DNA from: JAGPUQ01 sp050179115
GTDB lineage: Bacteria; Pseudomonadota; Gammaproteobacteria; Pseudomonadales; Porticoccaceae
Length of the DNA stretch: 42,500 bases
Assembly: GCA_050179115.1 (NCBI GenBank)
Contig: JBFXFL010000026.1
Location: 1 to 42,500, forward strand
Direction: 5' to 3'
Under the pieces are notes generated by a model. It did no database searches. It worked only from the letters and a program-made list of their open reading frames with translations, and was not told the origin of the DNA. A program made the translations under genes and the position numbers. Every line of letters starts with the position of its first letter. The stretch's first letter is position 1. Below are positions 17,541-25,000 of the stretch, one piece after another.

Positions 17541-18857
17541 ATGTCCGTTGCGCCCATCAAGCTACTCGATACCCAGGCATCCGACTTCGAAACCCGGCTC
17601 GCCGCGCTGCTCGCGGCGCAGATCGGGGTTGATCGGTCGCTGGAGCAGACGGTCGCGGAGATCCTCGCCAGAGTGCGGGAAACCGGCGACCTGGCGCTGG
17701 TGGATTACACCAACCGCTTCGATCGCCGCCAGATCGTCAGCGCGGCGGCGCTGGAGATTCCGCACGCGGAACTCGGTGCCGCGCTGACGGCGCTGCCCGA
17801 TCACCAGCGCGCGGCGCTCGCTGCGGCGGCGGAGCGCGTGCGTGAATTTCACCTGCGCCAGAAACAGGAACCCTGGGAGTATCGCGATGCCCATGGCAAC
17901 CGGCTCGGCCAGCGGGTAACGGCGCTCGACCGGGTGGGCATCTATGTGCCCGGCGGCAAGGCCAGCTATCCGTCTTCGGTGCTGATGAATGCGATTCCCG
18001 CCCGCGTCGCCGGCGTCGGGGAAATCCTGATGACAGTGCCCGCACCCGGTGGTGAGCTGAATCCCATGGTACTGGCGGCGGCCGCGCTCGCCGGGGTCGA
18101 TCGTGTGTTTACCATCGGTGGCGCCCAGGCGATCGCGGCCCTGGCGTTTGGCACCGCGACCGTGCCGGCGGTGGACAAGATCGTCGGCCCCGGTAATGCC
18201 TATGTGGCGGCGGCCAAGCGTCAGGTCTTCGGTCAGGTGGGACTCGACATGGTCGCGGGCCCTTCCGAGGTGCTGGTGATCTGCGACGGCAGTGCCGATC
18301 CCGACTGGATCGCCATGGACCTGTTCTCCCAGGCCGAGCACGACGAACAGGCGCAGGCCATCCTGCTCACCCCGGATGCGGACTTTCGCGCGCGGGTGGA
18401 AGCGAGCATCTCCCGCCTGCTGCCCACCCTCGAGCGGCGCGACATCATCGCGGCCGCCCTTGCCGGTCGCGGCGCGCTGATTCTGGTGCGGGATCTGGAC
18501 GAAGCTCTCGCGCTCGCCAATCGCATCGCCCCGGAACACCTTGAACTCGCCGTTGCCGACCCCGAGCGCTGGTTGCCGGACGTGCGTCACGCCGGCGCGG
18601 TATTTCTCGGCTGCCATACCCCCGAAGCGATCGGCGACTACTGCGCCGGGCCGAGCCATGTGCTGCCCACTTCCGCGACGGCCCGGTTCTCGTCGCCGCT
18701 CGGGGTCTATGATTTCCAGAAGCGCACCTCGATCATCCAGTGCTCGCCCGCCGGAGCCGCCGTGCTGGCGGCGACCGCCTCGGTGCTGGCGCGCGGCGAA
18801 TCCCTCACCGCGCACGCGCGGTCGGCGGAGTACCGCCTCAAACCGGAGTCGCCGTGA
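17541..18857 (+). CDS. hisD: Histidinol dehydrogenase
   Basis: The product is 438 residues from the ATG at 17541 (a TTG at 17523 lies within hisG and is unlikely). This Zn2+ enzyme oxidises histidinol to histidine in two NAD+-dependent steps, the last of the pathway. Signatures include YVPGGKASYPSSVLMN, GGAQAIAALAFGT, GPSEVLVI and SQAEHDEQAQ (metal- and substrate-binding Gln/His), with the catalytic histidine in PEHLEL. Its TGA overlaps the GTG start of hisC, so the hisGDC genes form one translationally coupled unit. Confidence 0.97.
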   Translation: MSVAPIKLLDTQASDFETRLAALLAAQIGVDRSLEQTVAEILARVRETGDLALVDYTNRFDRRQIVSAAALEIPHAELGAALTALPDHQRAALAAAAERVREFHLRQKQEPWEYRDAHGNRLGQRVTALDRVGIYVPGGKASYPSSVLMNAIPARVAGVGEILMTVPAPGGELNPMVLAAAALAGVDRVFTIGGAQAIAALAFGTATVPAVDKIVGPGNAYVAAAKRQVFGQVGLDMVAGPSEVLVICDGSADPDWIAMDLFSQAEHDEQAQAILLTPDADFRARVEASISRLLPTLERRDIIAAALAGRGALILVRDLDEALALANRIAPEHLELAVADPERWLPDVRHAGAVFLGCHTPEAIGDYCAGPSHVLPTSATARFSSPLGVYDFQKRTSIIQCSPAGAAVLAATASVLARGESLTAHARSAEYRLKPESP

Positions 18858-19915
18858 GCAACCCCTACTGGAGTCCGTGCATCCGCGACCTGGAGCCCTA
18901 TGTCCCGGGCGAACAGCCGCGCCGGCGCGATCTGGTCAAGCTGAACACCAACGAAAACCCCTATCCGCCGTCGCCCCAGGTGCTGGCCGCGGTGCGCGCG
19001 GCCGCGGACGAGGGTCTGCGCCTGTATCCGCCGCCGGAAGCGGACGAGTTCAAGGCCGCCATCGCCACCTACCATGGCGTCGAGACCCGCCAGGTCTTTG
19101 TCGGCAACGGCTCCGACGAAGTGCTGGCCCATGTGTTCTATGCGCTGCTCAATCACGGGCGGCCGGTGCTGTTTCCCGACATCACCTACAGCTTTTATCC
19201 GGTGTATTGCCGGCTCTACGGCATTCCCTCGCGCGAAATCCCCCTTACGGAGGATTACCGTGTCGAGGTGGCCGATTACGCTGGTGTCAATGGCGGCATT
19301 GTGCTCGCCAATCCCAATGCGCCCACGGGTTGCGCGCTGCCGCTCGCGGCGATTGAAGCGCTGCTTGCCGCCCATCCCGATTCCGTGGTGGTGATCGACG
19401 AAGCCTATGTGGATTTCGGCGCACAATCCGCCATCCCGCTGGTGCGCCATTACCCCAATCTGCTGGTGGTGCAGACGCTGTCCAAATCCCGCGCGCTCGC
19501 CGGCCTGCGCCTGGGCTTTGCGGTGGGTGATGCCGGGCTGATCGCCGCGCTGGATACGGTCAAGAACAGCTTCAACTCCTATCCGCTGGACCGGCTCGCC
19601 ATTGCCGGCGGCGTCGCCGCCTTCGCCGACGACGCCTATTTTCAGGCCATGCGCAATCAGGTGATGGCAAGCCGCGAGGCGCTGGTGGCCGCGCTGGTCG
19701 CTTTGAATTTTGAGGTGTTGCCCTCGGCCGCCAACTTCCTGTTCGCCCGGCACCGGCAGCGGGCGGGCGCGGAACTGTTCGAGGCGCTGCGGCGGGACGG
19801 CGTGCTGGTGCGCCATTTCACGCGGCCCCGTATCGACCGCTTTCTGCGGATTACGGTGGGGACGGAGGCACAGAACGCGCGCCTGATTGCGGCGCTGGAA
19901 GCCCTGCTGCGTTGA
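18854..19915 (+). CDS. hisC: Histidinol-phosphate aminotransferase
   Basis: A GTG start at 18854 overlaps the hisD stop (GTGA); the product is 353 residues. It is a fold-type I PLP aminotransferase converting imidazole acetol phosphate to histidinol phosphate with glutamate as donor. Recognisable segments are LVKLNTNENPYPPSP, NPNAPTG, VVIDEAYVDF, and the PLP lysine in TLSKSRALAGLRLG. Its last 65 bp overlap, on the opposite strand, the 3' end of the algW-like protease gene. Confidence 0.95.
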   Translation: MSNPYWSPCIRDLEPYVPGEQPRRRDLVKLNTNENPYPPSPQVLAAVRAAADEGLRLYPPPEADEFKAAIATYHGVETRQVFVGNGSDEVLAHVFYALLNHGRPVLFPDITYSFYPVYCRLYGIPSREIPLTEDYRVEVADYAGVNGGIVLANPNAPTGCALPLAAIEALLAAHPDSVVVIDEAYVDFGAQSAIPLVRHYPNLLVVQTLSKSRALAGLRLGFAVGDAGLIAALDTVKNSFNSYPLDRLAIAGGVAAFADDAYFQAMRNQVMASREALVAALVALNFEVLPSAANFLFARHRQRAGAELFEALRRDGVLVRHFTRPRIDRFLRITVGTEAQNARLIAALEALLR

Positions 19916-21053
19916 TGGTTGGGCGGACGCCGACGATGGCGCTGATGGTCAGCGCCTGTTGATCGCGCAAAACTCGCAGATTCACCGAATCGCCGGGCTT
20001 GAGGTCCGCGATCAGATTCGTGCTGTGAACCCCGTCGAGCACGGGATTACCGTTGATACGGGTGACGATGTCGCCGCTGCGCAGGCCGCTGGCCGCCGCG
20101 GGGCTGCCCGGCTGCACCTCGATAATGATCAGCGCGGCGGGTGGTGCAGCGCCGTTATCCTGGGGCGTGTTGGCGACGAGTTGCTGGACCTGGACACCGA
20201 GCCAGCCACGCACCACATGACCCTCGCGAATGATGTCTTCCAGGACCTTGATCGCGGTCTTCACCGGAATCGCAAAGCTGATGCCCTGGGAAGATGTCTC
20301 GTCGAGCATCGCGGTGTTGATGCCGATCAGATTGCCGTAGGCGTCGATCAGGGCGCCGCCGGAATTGCCGCGGTTGATCGCCGCATCGGTCTGCAAAAAG
20401 TTTTCAAAGGTGTTCAGACCCAGGCCGCGGCCGGTGGCGCTCACGATGCCCTGGGACACCGACTGGCCGAGACCGAACGGATTGCCGATGGCCAGCACCA
20501 CATCGCCGACGCGAGCTTGCGACGAGTTGCCGATGGGCATCGGCGACAGATTCTTGAGCGTGATGCGCAGCACGGCGAGATCGGTCTCGGGATCCGAGCC
20601 CACCACCTGCGCCTCGGCTTCACGGCCGTCGGCGAGCAGGACGATGATTTCGTCGGCATTCGCGACCACATGATGGTTGGTGAGAATGTAGCCGTCCCCG
20701 CTCACGATGACCCCGGAGCCCAGCGAGCTCTCCATGCGCTGCTGCTGCGGGCGGGCGCTCTGGTCGAAATAGCGGCGGAAAGCGGGATCGTTGCGCAGCG
20801 GCGAGCGCCGCTGGGGCGCCAGCTTCCGCGTGTAGATATTGACCACCGATGGCGCGGCGCGCTGCACCGCAGCCGCATAGGATACCCGCTCCTCCGTGAG
20901 CATCCGCACGACCCCTGGGTCACGGAGAATCTCGGGTCCGGGCAGCGTGGGCTGGGGTTCCGGGCGGGTCGGGAGGAATTCGCGCCACAGGACAGCGGCT
21001 GCAATCACCAACCCCGCCACTATTGGCCATGCCAGAAACCTCACCAAACGCAT
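19851..21053 (-). CDS. algW: Periplasmic serine protease, AlgW/DegS type
   Basis: The product is 400 residues from the ATG at 21053, where the signal anchor MRLVRFLAWPIVAGLVIA begins; upstream codons are not conserved. A trypsin-like domain carries the triad His128 (TNHHVV), Asp158 (ETDLAVL) and Ser231 (GNSGGA). One PDZ domain follows (about residues 290-380). A single PDZ and uncleaved N-terminal anchor mark the DegS/AlgW regulators that cut the anti-sigma factor RseA/MucA when misfolded porins bind the PDZ. In pseudomonads algW also follows hisC. The Pro/Ser-rich C-terminal tail of about 20 residues is encoded antisense to the end of hisC. Confidence 0.88.
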   Translation of the reverse strand: MRLVRFLAWPIVAGLVIAAAVLWREFLPTRPEPQPTLPGPEILRDPGVVRMLTEERVSYAAAVQRAAPSVVNIYTRKLAPQRRSPLRNDPAFRRYFDQSARPQQQRMESSLGSGVIVSGDGYILTNHHVVANADEIIVLLADGREAEAQVVGSDPETDLAVLRITLKNLSPMPIGNSSQARVGDVVLAIGNPFGLGQSVSQGIVSATGRGLGLNTFENFLQTDAAINRGNSGGALIDAYGNLIGINTAMLDETSSQGISFAIPVKTAIKVLEDIIREGHVVRGWLGVQVQQLVANTPQDNGAAPPAALIIIEVQPGSPAAASGLRSGDIVTRINGNPVLDGVHSTNLIADLKPGDSVNLRVLRDQQALTISAIVGVRPTINAAGLPAPQSGARSVPPSPP

Positions 21054-21079
21054 CGGTTGCGACTCGTTTTCCTGCCCAT

Positions 21080-21135
21080 GCGGGGGCGGTATTATGTCAT
21101 GGTGCCCCCGCGGTCGACGGGGGCGTTGTTTTTTC
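21080..21135 (+). promoter_or_regulatory. sat leader with mutually exclusive hairpins or overlapping promoters
   Basis: Three complementary blocks lie upstream of sat: GCGGGGGC (21080-21087), GCCCCCGC (21104-21111) and CGGGGGC (21118-21124). Block 2 can pair with block 1 (8 bp) or block 3 (7 bp), not both. The 2:3 hairpin is followed by GTTGTTTTTTC, a terminator-like tail. Alternatively TATTAT (21090-21095) may be a -10 box for sat, with weak TTTTCC 17 bp upstream, and CATAAT on the other strand may serve algW. In that case only the 2:3 hairpin would be in the message. The pairing is seen; regulation is inference. Confidence 0.45.
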
Positions 21136-21171
21136 TCGGCGCGAATCGCGCCCGAAACCTGGAGTACCCGC

Positions 21172-22389
21172 ATGTCCGGACTGGTAAAACCTCATGGCGC
21201 CGATGCGCTCAAGATCCTGCTCCTCGAAGGCAACGCATTGGCGGAGGCGCGTACCCGTGCGGCCGGATTGCCCCAGGTACGCCTGGCCTCGCGCGAGGTG
21301 GGTGATCTCATCATGCTGGGCATCGGCGGTTTCACGCCGCTGGACGGCTTCATGGGCGAGGCCGACTGGCGCGGAGTTTGCGATGACATGCAACTCGCCA
21401 ACGGCCTGTTCTGGCCCATCCCGATCACCCTGTCCACGGATACGGGCATCGCGGATGGCCTCGCCATTGGCGGCGAAGTCGCCCTGGTCGATGGCGAAAG
21501 CGGCGAGCTGATGGGCACTATGCGCGTGACCGAAAAATACCGCATCGACAAGGCGCACGAATGCCGCCAGGTCTTCCGTACCACGGATCCCGCCCATCCC
21601 GGCGTGAAGCTGGTGCTGGAGCAGGGCGACATCAATCTGGCCGGTCCGGTGCAGGTGTTCTCGCAGGGTGAATTTCCGGGCAAGTATCCGGATATCTACA
21701 TGACCCCCGCCGAGACGCGCGCGCTGTTCGACCGCAAGGGCTGGTCGACCGTGGCTGCGTTCCAGACCCGCAATCCCATGCACCGCTCCCACGAATATCT
21801 GGCCAAGATCGCGATCGAAATCTGCGATGGCGTGCTGGTGCATTCGCTGCTCGGGAAACTCAAGCCCGGCGATATTCCCGCCGAGGTGCGCCAGGAAGCC
21901 ATCGGGGTGCTGCTCGACAAATATTTCGTCGCCAACACCGTGGTGCAGTCCGGTTACCCGCTCGACATGCGCTACGCCGGTCCGCGCGAGGCGCTGCTGC
22001 ATGCGCTGTTCCGGCAGAACTACGGCTGCTCGCATCTGATCGTCGGGCGCGACCACGCCGGTGTCGGCGACTACTACGGCCCCTTCGATGCCCACCACAT
22101 CTTCGATGAAATTCCCGCGGATGCGCTGCTGACCAAGCCCCTCAAGATCGACTGGACCTTCTGGTGCCACGCCTGCGGCACCATGGCGTCCGAGCGCACC
22201 TGTCCCCACGACGCAGCGCAGCGCGTGCTGGTGTCCGGCACCAAGTTGCGCAAGGCGCTGTCCGAGGGCGGCGAGGTCGATCCCCAGTTTTCGCGTCCCG
22301 AAGTGCTCGAGGTACTGCGGCGTTATTACGCCGCGCTCGAGGCGGAGGAGCGAGTGGCGGTTGAACCGAAAGGGCACTCCGCGCGTTGA
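21172..22389 (+). CDS. sat: Sulfate adenylyltransferase (ATP sulfurylase), monomeric Sat type
   Basis: The product is 405 residues from the ATG at 21172, preceded by TGGAG. It forms adenosine 5'-phosphosulfate from ATP and sulfate. Family motifs are QTRNPMHRSHEYL (nucleotide-binding TxNPxHxxH), GRDHAGVG and SGTKLRKAL. Four candidate zinc ligands occur in FWCHACGTMASERTCPHD, typical of bacterial and archaeal Sat. No APS-kinase domain is fused. It is unrelated to the CysDN enzyme that most gammaproteobacteria use, yet stands where cysDN lies in pseudomonads. An assimilatory role is likely since no aprAB or dsr genes are nearby, but direction cannot be read from sequence. Confidence 0.95.
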   Translation: MSGLVKPHGADALKILLLEGNALAEARTRAAGLPQVRLASREVGDLIMLGIGGFTPLDGFMGEADWRGVCDDMQLANGLFWPIPITLSTDTGIADGLAIGGEVALVDGESGELMGTMRVTEKYRIDKAHECRQVFRTTDPAHPGVKLVLEQGDINLAGPVQVFSQGEFPGKYPDIYMTPAETRALFDRKGWSTVAAFQTRNPMHRSHEYLAKIAIEICDGVLVHSLLGKLKPGDIPAEVRQEAIGVLLDKYFVANTVVQSGYPLDMRYAGPREALLHALFRQNYGCSHLIVGRDHAGVGDYYGPFDAHHIFDEIPADALLTKPLKIDWTFWCHACGTMASERTCPHDAAQRVLVSGTKLRKALSEGGEVDPQFSRPEVLEVLRRYYAALEAEERVAVEPKGHSAR

Positions 22390-22403
22390 CGGGTCCGCTG
22401 CTT

Positions 22404-22426
22404 TGCCGCGTCGGACCGACGCGGCA
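22404..22426. terminator. Hairpin between convergent sat and zapG
   Basis: A perfect 9-bp stem (22404-22412 with 22418-22426) with a 5-nt loop lies between the stops of sat and zapG. No T-tract follows on either strand, so it may be a weak or Rho-assisted terminator or merely protect 3' ends. Confidence 0.45.
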
Positions 22427-22449
22427 TCAGCTGATTTCGCGGACGGGCT

Positions 22450-22923
22450 TCAACCGACCTTCAGCGTAGGATCGTCGTCACTCATCATTGGCAGGGGCGC
22501 GACGGTCCCGGTGGACGCCTTGCCCGCTGGGTCCGCAACCGCCCTGGGTTTGCCGCGCAACAGGCTCTGGCTCGGCGCGTAGTCCCGGGGTGGCTGCGGG
22601 TCCGCGCCGGATGAGCGCGCAGTGCCTGGGACGGTGAACCGTTGCGCCAGTTCGGTGCTCGCCAATTGATCGGCACCGCCGGCCAGATGGTGTTGGAGAT
22701 CCTGCCAGGCGCGTCCCAGTTCGTCAGTCAGCGCGGCAGCGCGCCTGAAATGCTCCTCCACCTGGCGTTCGTAGATTTGCAGTTTTTCCTCGCGGGAGCG
22801 CAACTGATCCGCCAGCCGGTCGCGGCGGCCTTCGCGCCGGGCGAGACGCCGGCCGAGGGCCGTGCCCGCCAGCAGGCCGGTGAGAAAACCCGCCACGATA
22901 ATGAGAATGGCGTTGGTAGTCAT
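22450..22923 (-). CDS. zapG: YhcB/ZapG family envelope protein (DUF1043)
   Basis: The product is 157 residues from the ATG at 22923. An N-terminal membrane helix with small residues (AILIIVAGFLTGLLAGTALG) is followed by a charged coiled coil (about residues 25-75, RLADQLRSREEKLQIYERQVEEHF cut short here) and a low-complexity Pro/Ser-rich tail. This is the YhcB/ZapG layout: an inner-membrane protein linked to cell division and envelope synthesis. It sits between sat and the alpha/beta hydrolase gene, with zapE, another division-linked gene, nearby. Confidence 0.8.
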   Translation of the reverse strand: MTTNAILIIVAGFLTGLLAGTALGRRLARREGRRDRLADQLRSREEKLQIYERQVEEHFRRAAALTDELGRAWQDLQHHLAGGADQLASTELAQRFTVPGTARSSGADPQPPRDYAPSQSLLRGKPRAVADPAGKASTGTVAPLPMMSDDDPTLKVG

Positions 22924-23090
22924 GGAGCCTCCGGGTACTGTCGGCGCGTCGCGACCGAGAGCCAAAGTCTAGCGATTGCACCGGGGTACGTCGACGTCGG
23001 CGTGATGGCGAGGGGTTGAATGAACTGCTACCAGACTGCCAATCGCTTGTGCCACGATCAATGTGTGTCAGTACAACAGAGGATAACGGC

Positions 23091-23750
23091 ATGGCGCAAC
23101 GCGACGCGCTGCATCGACTGCAGGGTCCGGCGGGCGTGATCGAGGCGTGTTGGGAGCCTGCGCAATCCGAAGGCTCGCGGTTGCCATCACCAATGGTTGC
23201 CGTGCTTGCCCACCCGCATCCGCTCTACGGCGGCACCATGGACAACAAGGTGGTCACCACGCTTGCGCGCCTGTATCGGCGCCTGGGCGTGGACGCGGTG
23301 CGGTTCAATTTTCGGGGCGTGGGTGCCAGCGCCGGCAGCCACGATCAGGGGCGCGGTGAAGTCGATGACATGCTCGCGGTGGTTCAGTGGGCGCTGGCGA
23401 GCGCGCCCCAATCCGCCCTGCTGCTGGCCGGCTATTCCTTCGGTTCGGCGATTGCCGCGGCCGCCAGCGAGCAGGTCGCGGCCCGGCACCTGGCGCTGGT
23501 GGCGCCGCCGGTGGATCGTTACTCCTATGCGCCGCATGGCGATTTTGCCTGTCCCACAACGATCGTTCTGGGGGGTGCCGACGCCATTGTCGCGGTGGAC
23601 GAAGTCTCCGCCTGGGCGCGACAGCGGGCCCGGGTAACGAACGTCATTGTGCTGCCGGACGCGAGCCATTTTTTCCACGGCCAACTGACGGCACTCGAAC
23701 GCGAGCTGGGTGCGGCGGTACGCGCGGTGCTGGCGGCCAGCGCGTCTTGA
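23091..23750 (+). CDS. Alpha/beta hydrolase
   Basis: The product is 219 residues from the ATG at 23091, which has AGAGGA upstream; an earlier in-frame start at 23016 is less likely. The fold is shown by the oxyanion segment LAHPHPLYGGTMDNKVV, RFNFRGVGAS, the nucleophile elbow GYSFGS (Ser116), an acid candidate in GGADAIV and the histidine in DASHFFHG. It belongs to the group of small cytoplasmic hydrolases with the HPHPxxGG motif. Substrates of this group are not established. It precedes zapE, whose promoter overlaps its stop codon. Confidence 0.85.
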   Translation: MAQRDALHRLQGPAGVIEACWEPAQSEGSRLPSPMVAVLAHPHPLYGGTMDNKVVTTLARLYRRLGVDAVRFNFRGVGASAGSHDQGRGEVDDMLAVVQWALASAPQSALLLAGYSFGSAIAAAASEQVAARHLALVAPPVDRYSYAPHGDFACPTTIVLGGADAIVAVDEVSAWARQRARVTNVIVLPDASHFFHGQLTALERELGAAVRAVLAASAS

Positions 23751-23775
23751 AGCGTCGCACCGGGCTGGCTACAGT
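23747..23775 (+). promoter_or_regulatory. Probable sigma-70 promoter for zapE
   Basis: TTGAAG (23747-23752) and TACAGT (23770-23775) are 17 bp apart. The -35 box overlaps the stop codon of the preceding hydrolase gene and the start of zapE lies 40 bp downstream. Four of six bases match consensus in each box. Confidence 0.45.
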
Positions 23776-23815
23776 GGCGCGCCTTTAATTCCCTCGGAAG
23801 TCTTCCCGGATCGCC

Positions 23816-24910
23816 ATGACGCCCAAACAACGCTACCTGCAGGATCTCCAGCGTGACGGCTTCCAGCCGGATGCCGCGCAGGAGTTTGCCGTGGCGAAGC
23901 TTCAGGAAGTCCATGACCGGCTGGTGGCGGCCCGCCATCAGCCCGTCGGGTTGTTTGATCGGCTGCTGCGCAATCGCCGGGGCGCGCCGGTGAACGGGCT
24001 CTACTTCTGGGGCGGGGTCGGGCGCGGCAAGACTTACCTGATGGACAGCTTTTTCGAGAGCCTGCCGTTTCAGAACAAACTGCGCATGCATTTTCACCGC
24101 TTCATGTTGCGCGTACACCGCGACCTGAAGCGCTTCAAGGGCAGGAAAGACCCGCTGCGGCTGGTGGCGCAAGGCATCGCCCAGGATGCCCGGGTACTGT
24201 GTTTCGACGAATTCTTCGTGTCCGATATTGCCGACGCCATGATTCTCGGCACCCTGCTGGAAGAGCTGTTCGCCTGCGGCGTCACCCTGATCGCGACATC
24301 GAATATCGAGCCCGACCGGCTGTATGAAAACGGACTCCAGCGCGCGCGTTTTCTGCCCGCCATCGCGCTCGTCAAACGCCACTGTGAAGTGCTTAACGTG
24401 GATGGGGGAGTCGATTATCGTCTGCGTACCCTTACCCAGGCGGGACTCTATTACTGGCCGCTGGGGCCGGCGGCGGACGAGCACCTGATGGCGGTGTTCC
24501 GCAGTCTCGCGCCGTCCCTGGACGAAGTGCGCAAGGGTGTTCTGCTGGAAGTGGAAGGACGCGAAATCAGCGCGCGCTATGTGGCCGAGGATGTCGCCTG
24601 GTTCGATTTCGCCGCGCTCTGCGACGGCCCGCGCAGCCAGAACGATTACATAGAACTGGCGCGCGAATTTCACGCGGTGCTGATCGGCCAGATGCCGGCG
24701 CTGACCAGCGAACAGGACGATCAGGCGCGCCGATTCATCAGTCTCGTGGACGAGTTTTACGACCGCAACGTCAAGCTCGCGCTCGCTACCGCGGCGCCGC
24801 TCACCGAGCTCTATACCGGCACCCGCCTCGCCTTCGAGTTCGAGCGCACCCGCAGCCGGCTGCTGGAAATGCAGTCCCGCGAGTATCTGGCGCGGCCCCA
24901 TCGGCCGTAA
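23816..24910 (+). CDS. zapE: Cell division ATPase ZapE (AFG1-like)
   Basis: This 364-residue P-loop ATPase of the AFG1/ZapE family has Walker A GGVGRGKT at residues 66-73, Walker B VLCFDEFFVSDIADAM, and a sensor region TLIATSNIEPDRLYENG. E. coli ZapE associates with the Z-ring during constriction and is needed under stress and low oxygen; eukaryotic AFG1 acts in mitochondrial protein quality control. Length and motifs are normal. ilvA follows after 90 bp. Confidence 0.93.
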   Translation: MTPKQRYLQDLQRDGFQPDAAQEFAVAKLQEVHDRLVAARHQPVGLFDRLLRNRRGAPVNGLYFWGGVGRGKTYLMDSFFESLPFQNKLRMHFHRFMLRVHRDLKRFKGRKDPLRLVAQGIAQDARVLCFDEFFVSDIADAMILGTLLEELFACGVTLIATSNIEPDRLYENGLQRARFLPAIALVKRHCEVLNVDGGVDYRLRTLTQAGLYYWPLGPAADEHLMAVFRSLAPSLDEVRKGVLLEVEGREISARYVAEDVAWFDFAALCDGPRSQNDYIELAREFHAVLIGQMPALTSEQDDQARRFISLVDEFYDRNVKLALATAAPLTELYTGTRLAFEFERTRSRLLEMQSREYLARPHRP

Positions 24911-25000
24911 CGGCGCGCTGACGCGCTCTTTGCCCGATGCCGGTTTCGGACCCATTCGGCCCTTGGGTTAACATGGCGCCTCCCCGCGAGTGAGACGACC

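Noticed and set aside
21078..21305. Leader peptide starting at ATG 21078 upstream of sat
   Set aside because: There is no ribosome-binding site or cysteine/methionine-rich run, and the frame overlaps the sat gene in another phase.
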